Assembly (NCBI GenBank): GCA_052143535.1
Contig: JBKQSS010000087.1
Span: 1 to 64,000 of the forward strand
Length of the DNA: 64,000 nt
Origin: JADGRA01 sp052143535
Lineage (GTDB): Bacteria; Myxococcota; Myxococcia; Myxococcales; Myxococcaceae
Direction: 5' to 3'
Numbering within the stretch: position 1 is the first letter of the stretch; each line of letters starts with the position of its first letter. A program made the position numbers and the translations under genes. The notes beneath the pieces are model-generated. The model saw nothing but the letters and a program-made list of their open reading frames with translations, did no database searches and was not told the origin of the DNA. Shown here piece by piece: positions 55,453 to 63,445 of the stretch.

Positions 55453-56342
55453 GCATCCTGGTCGACGAGAAAACCCGGGTGCTTTGCCAGGGCATCACCG
55501 GCGCGGCCGGCTCTTTCCACTGTGGCCAGATGCTGGAGTACGGCACCGAGCTGGTGGCGGGAGTCACCCCGGGGAAGGGGGGAACCCGTTTTCAGGAGGA
55601 GGTTCCCGTCTTCAACACCGTCGCCGAGGCAGTCCGAGAGACAGGCGCAACGGCCAGCGTCATCTTCGTTCCGCCGGCCTTCGCAGCCGATGCCATCCTG
55701 GAGGCCGCGGACGCGGGTGTTTCCCTCATCATCACCATCACCGAAGGAATCCCGGTGCTGGACATGGTGCGCTGCAAGTACGCGCTCCGAGGCTACCCTA
55801 CGGTGCGCCTGGTCGGTCCAAACTGTCCGGGCGTCATCACGCCCGGGGCAAAATGCAAAATTGGCATCATGCCCGGCCACATTCACCGGCCCGGACGCAT
55901 CGGCGTGGTGTCGCGCTCTGGGACGCTGACCTACGAGGCGGTCTACCAGCTGACTCAACTCGACCTCGGCCAGTCCACCGCGGTGGGGATTGGCGGCGAC
56001 CCCGTCAACGGAACGGACTTCGTCGACTGTCTGCGGCTCTTCAACGCCGACCCCGACACCGACGCCGTCATCATGATTGGCGAAATCGGCGGGAGCGCCG
56101 AGGAGACCGCGGCCGACTACATCGGGCGCGAATTCAAGAAGCCCATCGCCGGCTTCATCGCTGGCGTCTCCGCTCCCCCTGGCAAGCGGATGGGCCATGC
56201 CGGCGCCATCATCGCTGGCGGCAAGGGCACCGCAGCAGAGAAGATTCGGGCGATGGAGGCGGCGGGCGTCCTGATGGCGCCCTCTCCCACTGAGCTCGGG
56301 ACTACCCTGCAGGCCGCCATTGCGCGGCGTGCCCGCAGCTGA
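55449..56342 (+). CDS. sucD: Succinyl-CoA synthetase alpha subunit
   Basis: A 297-residue subunit. GITGAAGSFHCGQMLEYGT and VTPGKGGTRFQEEVPVF form the CoA-binding domain, IGEIGGSAEETAADYI is the power-helix region, and GKRMGHAGAIIAGGKGTA contains the phosphorylated active-site His. It pairs with SucC. It is followed 31 bases later by ndk, so energy conversion genes are grouped. Confidence 0.97.
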   Translation: MSILVDEKTRVLCQGITGAAGSFHCGQMLEYGTELVAGVTPGKGGTRFQEEVPVFNTVAEAVRETGATASVIFVPPAFAADAILEAADAGVSLIITITEGIPVLDMVRCKYALRGYPTVRLVGPNCPGVITPGAKCKIGIMPGHIHRPGRIGVVSRSGTLTYEAVYQLTQLDLGQSTAVGIGGDPVNGTDFVDCLRLFNADPDTDAVIMIGEIGGSAEETAADYIGREFKKPIAGFIAGVSAPPGKRMGHAGAIIAGGKGTAAEKIRAMEAAGVLMAPSPTELGTTLQAAIARRARS

Positions 56343-56373
56343 CGCTTCAAAGAACGAAGGGAACAAGACTGAA

Positions 56374-56811
56374 ATGGCCAACGAACGGACGCTGTCCATC
56401 ATCAAGCCGGACGGCCTGGAGAAGGGCGTCATCGGAAAAATCCTCGCCCGCTTCGAGGAGCATGGGCTGAAGCCGGTGGCGATTCGACTCGCGCACCTCT
56501 CGCCCCGAGAAGCGGAGGGCTTTTACGCTGTCCATCGGACGCGGCCCTTCTTCAAGGACTTGGTGACATTCATGACCTCGGGTCCGGTGGTGCTCATCGT
56601 GCTGGAGGGTGAAAACGCCATTCAGCGCAACCGCGACATCATGGGCGCGACCAACCCTGCAAATGCTGCCCCGGGAACCATCCGGAAGGACTTTGCCACC
56701 GACGTCGAGAAAAACACCGTTCATGGTTCGGACGGACCAGACACGGCGAAGGCCGAAATTGCGTACTTCTTCCGCGAGACCGAGCTCCACCCTTACGTCT
56801 ACCGGCGCTAG
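56374..56811 (+). CDS. ndk: Nucleoside diphosphate kinase
   Basis: A 145-residue enzyme that passes phosphate between nucleotides through a phospho-His. ERTLSIIKPDGLEKGVIGKI, FYAVHRTRPFF and RDIMGATNPANAAPGTIRKD are family boxes, and NTVHGSDGPDTAK contains the catalytic His. GAAGGGAAC precedes the ATG. It lies in the TCA cluster next to succinyl-CoA synthetase, a common functional partner. Confidence 0.97.
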   Translation: MANERTLSIIKPDGLEKGVIGKILARFEEHGLKPVAIRLAHLSPREAEGFYAVHRTRPFFKDLVTFMTSGPVVLIVLEGENAIQRNRDIMGATNPANAAPGTIRKDFATDVEKNTVHGSDGPDTAKAEIAYFFRETELHPYVYRR

Positions 56812-56827
56812 TCGCCGGCGGCGGAGT

Positions 56828-57670
56828 GTGGGGACTAGCCAGCTGGCGCCGACTGCCGCCTACAGCGCGGCGTTTGTCCTCGGGCTCAAGCGGTGGTTTC
56901 TGCCTGTGGCACGTCTGTGGTTTAGGCCTACCGTCTCCGGCTGGGAGCACCTTCCGGAGACGCCCTTCTTGTGCGTCGCCAATCACAGCGGCTACGGCGT
57001 GATGGAAATCCTGACCTTGCTCTGTCTCTGGGTGGAGCGCTGTGGGCTCACGCGCCCGGTGGTCGGTTTGGCGCATGACCTTGGACTGTGGTGGCCGTTT
57101 CGTCTCGTCGTGCTGCGCATTGGCGGAGTCCGGGCCAGCAGTGCGGCTGGGCTCGACCCTCTGGCCCGGGGCTTTCCGGTGCTGGTTTTTCCCGGAGGGG
57201 ACTTGGACGCGCTGCGCCCCTTCAGCGCACGTGACCAGGTGGTGTGGGGCGGCCGACACGGCTTTCTGCGGACCGCGCGGGACGCTCGTGTTCCGGTGGT
57301 CCCGCTGGTCATCTCCGGCAGCCATGCCCAATACACGCTCTTGCCGGGCGGACCGTTCATCGCCCGACTCCTCGGCCTGCGGCGCTTGCGCCTCGCCACC
57401 TGGCCACTTCCGCTCGGTGGCTGCGTAGTGCTCGGCGTCTTCGCCGCTTGGCTGGCGGGCCTGCTCCCCGGTTATGCCGTGGGGGTGGCACTGGCCTTGG
57501 CCTTTTGGCCAAACCCCACCCGCATCGACTACCGGTTTCTCTCGTCTGAAGCACCACCGGCCCCGGAGCTGGAGGGCACCGCCCTGGCCGAGCAGGCCGA
57601 GGCGCTCCGTCGAAGGATGGAGCGCGCTCTAGGCGAGTTGGCGGCGACGCGGCGGACCCCCTGGGGCTGA
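56828..57670 (+). CDS. Lysophospholipid acyltransferase-superfamily protein (DGAT/TMEM68-like branch)
   Basis: A 280-residue membrane-associated acyltransferase. CVANHSGYGVMEI aligns with the catalytic NHxxxxD box, but there is no Asp four residues after His53; a Glu occurs at +7 instead. VLVFPGGDLDALRPF aligns with the FPEGxR-type box of the branch that includes diacylglycerol acyltransferase-like proteins. A hydrophobic segment (CVVLGVFAAWLAGLLPG) follows. It probably acylates a lipid; the acceptor is unknown. The GTG at 56828 has only a weak ribosome site. Confidence 0.72.
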   Translation: MGTSQLAPTAAYSAAFVLGLKRWFLPVARLWFRPTVSGWEHLPETPFLCVANHSGYGVMEILTLLCLWVERCGLTRPVVGLAHDLGLWWPFRLVVLRIGGVRASSAAGLDPLARGFPVLVFPGGDLDALRPFSARDQVVWGGRHGFLRTARDARVPVVPLVISGSHAQYTLLPGGPFIARLLGLRRLRLATWPLPLGGCVVLGVFAAWLAGLLPGYAVGVALALAFWPNPTRIDYRFLSSEAPPAPELEGTALAEQAEALRRRMERALGELAATRRTPWG

Positions 57671-57717
57671 CCTTTTTGACTCCGCCTCCAGGCCCGTGCG
57701 AAAGCCCCCGGCTGGTG

Positions 57718-58812
57718 ATGGAGCCCGCGCCCACAGAACGTCGAACGGATTTCCTGAGCCTCCCTTTGGAGGGACTCACCGCGCTGGTCGCTGACCAGCT
57801 CGGAGAAAGGCCCTTTCGCGCGCGGCAGCTCTTCAGCTGGCTGCACCAGCGCGGCGAGACTGACCTCGAGCGCATGACGGACTTGCCCCTCGGGTTTCGG
57901 AGCCGCCTCCGTGAGCTCGGAGACTTCACCCCGCTGGAGGTGGACCTCGAGCAGCGGAGCATCGACCGGACGGTCAAGTACCGGTTTCGCACGAGGGACG
58001 ACCGCCTCATCGAGGCGGTCTACATGCCCAGCGCCGATCGAAGAACGCTTTGTGTCTCGACCCAGGTCGGCTGCGCCATGGCCTGCCGGTTCTGTATGAC
58101 CGGGACGCTGGGGCTGCAACGTAACCTCACGGTCGGGGAAATTGTCGCCCAGGTCCATGTGGTGAACCGACGAGTCGCGCGCGAGGAGGCGCTTGCTCAG
58201 CCGCGCCCCATCTCCAACCTGGTCTTCATGGGGATGGGGGAGCCGCTGCACAACTTCGAGAACCTCAAGACGGCGCTCACCATTCTGCAGTCGAAAGAGG
58301 GTCCGAATTTCTCGCACCGCCACATCACCGTCTCGACGGTGGGGCTGGTGCCGATGATTGAGCGCCTTGGCGCCGAAACCGACGTCAAACTGGCCATTTC
58401 GCTCAATGCCAGCCATGACGCGCAACGGTCCGAGCTCATGCCGGTCAATCGAAAGTGGAGCATTTCCGACCTCGTCGAAGCCTGTCGCCGGTTCCCCCTG
58501 CGGCAGGGCCGTCGCATCACCTTCGAGTACGTGCTGCTCAAAGGCGTCAATGACACCGATGAGGATGCGCGGCGCCTGGTCGAGCTCTTGCGCGACGTCC
58601 CGGCCAAGGTGAATCTCATCCCGTACAACGAAAACCCCGGTCTGGGCTTTTCGTCGACTGGGGAAGCGCGAGCGGAGGCGTTTCGGGACATTCTCGCCGC
58701 CGGCCACCTGGCCGCCTTCATCCGGGCCAACCGGGGACGAGACATTGCGGCGGCGTGTGGGCAGCTGGCCAATCTCTCAGGCGCGGCTGAGGCAAACACT
58801 CTGAATCACTGA
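57718..58812 (+). CDS. rlmN: 23S rRNA/tRNA adenine-C2 methyltransferase RlmN
   Basis: A 364-residue radical SAM enzyme that methylates A2503 of 23S rRNA and A37 of some tRNAs. CAMACRFCMTGTLGLQRNLT has the CxxxCxxC cluster, LVFMGMGEPLHNFEN and HITVSTVGLVP are core motifs, and the conserved Cys near the C-terminus is in AAACGQL. The ATG at 57718 is preferred; a TTG at 57676 would add 14 residues. Confidence 0.95.
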   Translation: MEPAPTERRTDFLSLPLEGLTALVADQLGERPFRARQLFSWLHQRGETDLERMTDLPLGFRSRLRELGDFTPLEVDLEQRSIDRTVKYRFRTRDDRLIEAVYMPSADRRTLCVSTQVGCAMACRFCMTGTLGLQRNLTVGEIVAQVHVVNRRVAREEALAQPRPISNLVFMGMGEPLHNFENLKTALTILQSKEGPNFSHRHITVSTVGLVPMIERLGAETDVKLAISLNASHDAQRSELMPVNRKWSISDLVEACRRFPLRQGRRITFEYVLLKGVNDTDEDARRLVELLRDVPAKVNLIPYNENPGLGFSSTGEARAEAFRDILAAGHLAAFIRANRGRDIAAACGQLANLSGAAEANTLNH

Positions 58813-58818
58813 GGCTTC

Positions 58819-58847
58819 TTGACTTTGACGGGGGAGGGAGCTACACC
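58819..58847 (+). promoter_or_regulatory. Candidate rpsP-operon promoter
   Basis: TTGACT (58819-58824), a 17-base spacer and TACACC (58842-58847) form the best sigma-70-like promoter seen in the window. It is 26 bases before the rpsP ATG, which has its own AAGAGGAG site. A second TTGACG overlaps at 58825. Confidence 0.55.
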
Positions 58848-58873
58848 CCGCGCCCCTTAAGAGGAGTCGTGTC

Positions 58874-59137
58874 ATGGCCGTCGTGCTTCGCCTTGCTCGC
58901 GCGGGCGCAAAGAAAATGCCGTATTACCACGTGGTTGCCACCGACTCGCGCAACCCGCGTGACGGCAAATTCATCGAAGCCATCGGCGCCTACGACCCGA
59001 ATTTGAATCCCCCCAAGGTGGAATTCAACCAGGAGCGGCTCGAGCACTGGCTGAAGGTGGGAGCGCAGCCTTCGGAGACGGTGGCCGGTCTCATCAAACG
59101 CGCCGTACATCCAGCGCCGGCGGCGACCAAGGTTTAG
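58874..59137 (+). CDS. rpsP: 30S ribosomal protein S16
   Basis: An 87-residue protein. VVLRLARAGAKKMPYYHVV, then ATDSRNPRDGKFIEAIGAYDP and the C-terminal LIKRAV define S16. It helps assemble the 30S body. A purine-rich AAGAGGAG lies upstream. It leads the rpsP-khpA-rimM-trmD group, the usual arrangement in bacteria. Confidence 0.97.
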   Translation: MAVVLRLARAGAKKMPYYHVVATDSRNPRDGKFIEAIGAYDPNLNPPKVEFNQERLEHWLKVGAQPSETVAGLIKRAVHPAPAATKV

Positions 59138-59147
59138 AGGCTTTTCG

Positions 59148-59486
59148 GTGGAGGAGCTCGTCACCTACCTCGCGCGAGCCCTGGTGGACCGGCCGGAGCA
59201 GGTCGAGCTGCGGACCCAGGCGGTGGAGGGTGGGACGGTGCTCGAGCTCAAGCTCGCGCCGGAAGACGTGGGCAAAGTCATCGGACGCGACGGGCGAACC
59301 ATCAACGCCATTCGTGCAGTGCTTGCGGTGGCTGCACTCCGGCGAGGTGCCAAGGTCCGTCTGGAAGTCCTGGATGACAGGCGCGGGCCGGCGGCCCCTT
59401 CGTCGGTGCTGCCGGCGGGGCCTTCGGAATCCGCCCCGTCCGGTGAACCCGACGCTGGAGGCGGCCCCTCGTCCGTGGTCCCGTGA
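59148..59486 (+). CDS. khpA: KH-domain RNA-binding protein KhpA
   Basis: A 112-residue protein. The first 80 residues are the small KH domain, with the GxxG loop in VGKVIGRDGRTINAIR. A Pro/Ser/Gly-rich, presumably disordered tail of about 35 residues follows, longer than in most KhpA proteins. The GTG at 59148 is 10 bases after rpsP. KhpA proteins bind RNA and in some bacteria affect cell division; position here is conserved. Confidence 0.92.
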   Translation: MEELVTYLARALVDRPEQVELRTQAVEGGTVLELKLAPEDVGKVIGRDGRTINAIRAVLAVAALRRGAKVRLEVLDDRRGPAAPSSVLPAGPSESAPSGEPDAGGGPSSVVP

Positions 59487-59995
59487 GGGGCTCGGCCACT
59501 CTGGTGGTGGGCTACGTCTCTCGGGCCCACGGCATTGCTGGGGAGCTGGCCGTCCGCCCGTTTGACCCAGCCTCGCAGGCCTTGGACGGTGTTGAACGAG
59601 TGGTGCTGCGCGCCCGGGATGGCCAGGAGCGGAACTTCGAGGTGATTGGCTCTCGGCCCGCCTCGCGCGAGGTGCTCCTGACGCTCGCCTCGGTGGAGGG
59701 CCGCTCGGCGGCTGAGGCGCTGCAAGGCTCGACAGTGCTCGTGTACCGGGAGGACTTGGAGCCTCCGGCCGAGGGGGAATTTTTCCAAGGCGACCTGGTC
59801 GGCCTTCGTGTCCTTTCCCCGGAGGGACAGGCGCTGGGCACGGTGGCGGAGGTCTGGAACGCCGGGCCGGTCCCGACGCTGGTCATCCGCGGGGACGCCG
59901 GAGAGCTACTCGTCCCGTTTGCCGAGGACTTCGTTCCGAAGGTGGACCTCGAGGCGGGCGTCATTCTCGTCCGTCCGATGGAACTCTTCGAGTAG
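59483..59995 (+). CDS. rimM: Ribosome maturation factor RimM
   Basis: A 170-residue protein with an N-terminal RimM domain (VVGYVSRAHGIAGELAVRPF) and a C-terminal PRC barrel (DLVGLRVLSPEGQALGTVAE and LLVPFAEDFVPKVDL). It binds S19 and helps 30S head assembly. The GTG start overlaps the khpA stop (GTGA). Confidence 0.95.
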   Translation: MRGSATLVVGYVSRAHGIAGELAVRPFDPASQALDGVERVVLRARDGQERNFEVIGSRPASREVLLTLASVEGRSAAEALQGSTVLVYREDLEPPAEGEFFQGDLVGLRVLSPEGQALGTVAEVWNAGPVPTLVIRGDAGELLVPFAEDFVPKVDLEAGVILVRPMELFE

Positions 59996-60006
59996 TTGAG
60001 ACCCCA

Positions 60007-60747
60007 ATGAGCGCTTGGCACGTGGACGTTCTGACGCTTTTCCCGGAAATGGTGACCGGGTACGTCTCGGAGAGCATCCTCGGAAAGGCAGTCGAGCGCG
60101 GCCTCGTTCAGGTCACTGCTCACGACATCCGCAGTTATGCCGAGGGAAAGCATCGCGTCACCGACGACGCTCCGTACGGCGGCGGTGCGGGGATGGTCTT
60201 CAAGCCGGAACCGTTGGTCTCCGCCATCGAGGCTGCTCGGGTGCGCTTGCCCGGGGCGCGGGTCCTGCTCACCTCTCCGCGCGGCGACAGGCTCGACCAG
60301 CCCATGGCCCGGGCTCTGGCCGCACGCCCAACGGACTTGGTGTTGGTCTGCGGCCGCTACGAGGGCGTCGACGAGCGGGTCAGTGCCTATGTTGACGGGG
60401 AAGTTTCGCTTGGGGACTTTGTGCTCACCGGTGGGGAGTTGGTGGCCCTGTGCCTTGTCGATGCGGTGGCGCGGCTCCTCCCCGGCGTGCTTGGAAATGC
60501 GGGCTCGACGGCGTCCGAGAGCTTCGAGGAAGGGCTGTTGGAGTACCCGCACTACACCCGGCCGGCCCTGTTTCGGGGGGTGGAAGTGCCGGCCGTCCTT
60601 CAGAGCGGCGACCATGCCCGGGTGGCGCGGTGGCGACGGTGGCAGGCTTTGAAGTGGACGCGTGAGCGGAGGCCGGACCTTCTGGCCCGGGTCACCCTCA
60701 GCGCCGAGGACCAGCGCCTGCTGGCGCTGGGGGAGGAGGAGTTGTGA
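60007..60747 (+). CDS. trmD: tRNA (guanine-37-N1)-methyltransferase
   Basis: A 246-residue SPOUT enzyme. VDVLTLFPEMVTGYVSESIL opens the protein, DDAPYGGGAGMVFKPEPL is family-specific, and LVLVCGRYEGVDERV with DFVLTGGELVALCLVDAVAR forms the SAM-binding trefoil knot. It methylates G37 next to the anticodon to prevent frameshifting. It begins 11 bases after rimM. Confidence 0.96.
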   Translation: MSAWHVDVLTLFPEMVTGYVSESILGKAVERGLVQVTAHDIRSYAEGKHRVTDDAPYGGGAGMVFKPEPLVSAIEAARVRLPGARVLLTSPRGDRLDQPMARALAARPTDLVLVCGRYEGVDERVSAYVDGEVSLGDFVLTGGELVALCLVDAVARLLPGVLGNAGSTASESFEEGLLEYPHYTRPALFRGVEVPAVLQSGDHARVARWRRWQALKWTRERRPDLLARVTLSAEDQRLLALGEEEL

Positions 60748-60863
60748 CGCCACGCCTCAGTCCAACCTCGGCCAGTGGGCCCACCGTTGAGCATAGAGGC
60801 CGAAGGGGGGCCGCGGAGGTCTCCGGTGGCCCTGGCGGTCTCATGCTTAGTACGTCCAAGGGC

Positions 60864-60892
60864 TTGCGGGGCCCGGCCCCTTCCTGCTAGGT
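60864..60892 (+). promoter_or_regulatory. Candidate rplS promoter
   Basis: TTGCGG (60864-60869), a 17-base spacer and CTAGGT (60887-60892) lie in the 220-base gap between trmD and rplS, 75 bases before the rplS ATG. This suggests that rplS has its own transcript. No other structure was found in the gap. Confidence 0.45.
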
Positions 60893-60967
60893 AGGCCGGC
60901 TCCTCCGTGGTCGGGGTTTCCTGTCGCCTCGGGGTGGCCATCCCAGGAGCAGTCGGAGTCAGCAGCC

Positions 60968-61456
60968 ATGCGCCTCAGCGCCCTCGAATACGTCGAGTCA
61001 AAGCAGCTTCGGAAGGACCTTACCGACTTCCGCACCGGTGACACGGTCCGCGTCCACTGGAAGGTGAAGGAAGGCGAGAAGGAGCGGGTCCAGCCCTTTG
61101 AAGGGGTGGTCATCCGTAAGACGAAGGGGGCCAACCGCGCCACCTTCACCGTGCGGAAAATCTCCTACGGAGTGGGTGTCGAGCGCATCTTTCCGCTTCA
61201 CAGCCCGCGCTACGAGCGGATTGACGTTGTCACCCGGGGCAGCGTCAGCCGCAACCGCCTGTTTTACCTCCGCGACCTCAAAGGCAAGGCCTCGCGCGTG
61301 GATGTCCAGGAGGAGGCGCTCGAAGTGGCGGCCCCGGACGCGGCGCCAGTAGCCGAGGGTGCCGCGGTCGCCGTCGCCGAGGGCAGTGCCGTTGCGGCTA
61401 AGCCCAGCAAGAAGGCGAAGGGCAAGAAGGCCAAGGGCGAGAAGTCGGCCGGCTGA
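60968..61456 (+). CDS. rplS: 50S ribosomal protein L19 with C-terminal extension
   Basis: A 162-residue protein. The L19 core (about 115 residues) shows FRTGDTVRVHWKVKEGEKER, FEGVVIRK, FTVRKISYGVGVERIFPLHS and NRLFYLRDLKGKASRV. A 45-residue tail rich in Ala/Val/Glu and then Lys (KAKGKKAKGEK) follows, absent from E. coli L19. It sits at the 30S-50S interface. The tail may add rRNA contacts. Confidence 0.95.
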   Translation: MRLSALEYVESKQLRKDLTDFRTGDTVRVHWKVKEGEKERVQPFEGVVIRKTKGANRATFTVRKISYGVGVERIFPLHSPRYERIDVVTRGSVSRNRLFYLRDLKGKASRVDVQEEALEVAAPDAAPVAEGAAVAVAEGSAVAAKPSKKAKGKKAKGEKSAG

Positions 61457-61498
61457 GCCGCGCCGCCGCCGGACGTTCTGTCGTACAGTATTCGGCCT

Positions 61499-63367
61499 GT
61501 GCACTGGGTCGAGTTTGCGCTGCAGGGCGTTCGCGGTTTCCTGCCGAGCGTTCGCATTTCGCTGCGGCCAGGCTACTGGACGCTGCTGCCACAGGCGCCG
61601 GGTGCACCGTTGGTGGGGCTCACCTCGGCGATGCTCTACCCAGATGGACGGGGCGGGGATGCGGCCTTTGCCACCCCAGGGCAGGAGTCGCGGGCCGCGC
61701 TTTGGTTCTCCGCGCGTGACGGAGGCACTTACCGGGTGATGCGTGACCTCGGCCGGGGGGGAGCCCTTCACAAGGTCAACCCCTCCACCCGGGCGCACGA
61801 CCTGGTGACTGAAGACCCAGCGGAACTGGTGCAATTCCTCCGAGGGCAAGTGGGTCTGCCGGCGCGTGGCGTCTACGAGCAGCTCTTCACCTTCACCGCT
61901 TCCCAGCTCCCCAGCAGGCGTCCTCCCAAGCCCGGGCGCTCTCCGGGCGCCACCAGAATTGCGCCGCCTCCGAGCGCCGCAATGCCGGAGCCGGCGCTCG
62001 ACGCCGGAGCAGCGCAGGCTCGCATTGGGGAGCTCACCAAGGAGCTGGCGCTGGCGAGCGAGGTGGAAAAGCTTCAATACCGCCTGGACGGCATCGCAGG
62101 GCAGATTTTCCAGCTCGAGCTTCGGGTGAAGGGTGTGGAGGGACTTGAGACGGCCGTGGCCGAGGCGCGCGCTGTTTTTGACGCTGCGCCCTCGCCGAGG
62201 AACCTCGGCCTCCCTGACGACGTCGTGGCACAGGCCCGGAACCACGCCGTGCTGGTGACGAAGTGCGACGAGGCGCTGGCCCGCCTCGAGACTGAGCGTC
62301 AAATGGACGCTGCCATCGCGCCCCCCGACGCGGTGCCCATCACCCGAGACGGACGCTTCTGGACTGGCATCGGGCTCGGGACGGCCGCCCTGCTCGGCGG
62401 TCTTTTGACCTCCGCCCCATGGCAGTACGTGTCCTTGCTGGACATCCCAGCCTTCGGGCTTGCGGCGTTGGTCGCCCTCAAGCATGTGGAGGACGTCCAG
62501 TGGTCAGAGTACGCGGTGCGGAAAGGCGAACGATTGGCGGAGCGCGAGAAGAAAATTCGCGACCAGTTCGAGTTCGAGACTCAGCCGCTGCGCTCGGCGA
62601 TGAAGGTGGTGGGCGTGGAGAAGCCCGAGGACCTGGTGGCTGCTCTGGCCCAACGCGAAGAGCTGTGGAACCGCGTGCTGCAGTTGGAAGGCCAGCTCAA
62701 CGGGGCCAAGGAGGCGCCCGAGTACGTCGCCGCCTCCACGCAGCTCGCCGAGCTCCGGGCCGAGCAGGAGGCGCTCAACGCACGCCTGCTGGAGCAAGGC
62801 TCCTACGTGCGCGACCCGAACGACGTGGAGCGCGAGCTGGCGAGGCTGCGGGAGGGGTTGGCTCGTTCCCGGGCTCCGGCGCCCGCAGCTTCCCCGTCGC
62901 CCTCCCGGACACCGGTCCCCATCGAGCCTCTGGAGGACCCCATGCCGGCGGTGCTCAGCCCGGCAGCTGACCTTCTGGCGCTCGACATTCCGGGAGTGGT
63001 GGCGCTGGTGCAGGAGCGCTGGGCGCAGTATGCGTCCGCTCTCACCGAGCGGCGGGTCGAGCACTGCGAGGTGGACCTTTCGGGCCATGCCTTCGTGCGC
63101 GGCAGCGGTCGTCGAATGGGAGTGGGCGAGCTCGCTGCCCGGGACTTGGACTGGCTTTACCTCGCGCTGCGCCTCACCCTCATCGAGAAGTCCGCCGGCC
63201 AGCACCCGCACACTGTGCTCTTCGAGGACTTGGCGCCAGCCCTGGACGAGGCCCGGCTGCCGCTGCTGGGGCGAATGCTCAAGCACCTCGGGTCACTGAC
63301 GCAGGTGCTGCACGTCACCGGGCACGCCGTGTTCAACTCGCTCTCCGATGGGTCGGCCAACGTCTGA
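61499..63367 (+). CDS. SMC/YhaN-like protein lacking Walker A, with central membrane hairpin
   Basis: A 622-residue protein starting at the GTG at 61499. The N-terminal lobe resembles AAA/SMC-type ATPases (FALQGVRGFLPSVRISLRPG, then TYRVMRDLGRGGAL), but the place of the P-loop (residues 31-40) reads PQAPGAPLVG with no GKS/T. A coiled coil, two hydrophobic helices (about 287-304 and 311-328), more coiled coil (about 335-460) and a Pro/Ser linker follow. The end (from 571) is Walker B/D-loop-like: HTVLFEDLAPALDEARLPLL then a His-containing switch. It is probably not an active ATPase. Function unknown. Confidence 0.68.
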   Translation: MHWVEFALQGVRGFLPSVRISLRPGYWTLLPQAPGAPLVGLTSAMLYPDGRGGDAAFATPGQESRAALWFSARDGGTYRVMRDLGRGGALHKVNPSTRAHDLVTEDPAELVQFLRGQVGLPARGVYEQLFTFTASQLPSRRPPKPGRSPGATRIAPPPSAAMPEPALDAGAAQARIGELTKELALASEVEKLQYRLDGIAGQIFQLELRVKGVEGLETAVAEARAVFDAAPSPRNLGLPDDVVAQARNHAVLVTKCDEALARLETERQMDAAIAPPDAVPITRDGRFWTGIGLGTAALLGGLLTSAPWQYVSLLDIPAFGLAALVALKHVEDVQWSEYAVRKGERLAEREKKIRDQFEFETQPLRSAMKVVGVEKPEDLVAALAQREELWNRVLQLEGQLNGAKEAPEYVAASTQLAELRAEQEALNARLLEQGSYVRDPNDVERELARLREGLARSRAPAPAASPSPSRTPVPIEPLEDPMPAVLSPAADLLALDIPGVVALVQERWAQYASALTERRVEHCEVDLSGHAFVRGSGRRMGVGELAARDLDWLYLALRLTLIEKSAGQHPHTVLFEDLAPALDEARLPLLGRMLKHLGSLTQVLHVTGHAVFNSLSDGSANV

Positions 63368-63445
63368 GCTGCCACACCGGAAGGCGGGGCGGCGTTTTGA
63401 GCAATTCCCAGGCCCATGGAGCGCTCGGGCATGAGAGGGGGGTAT

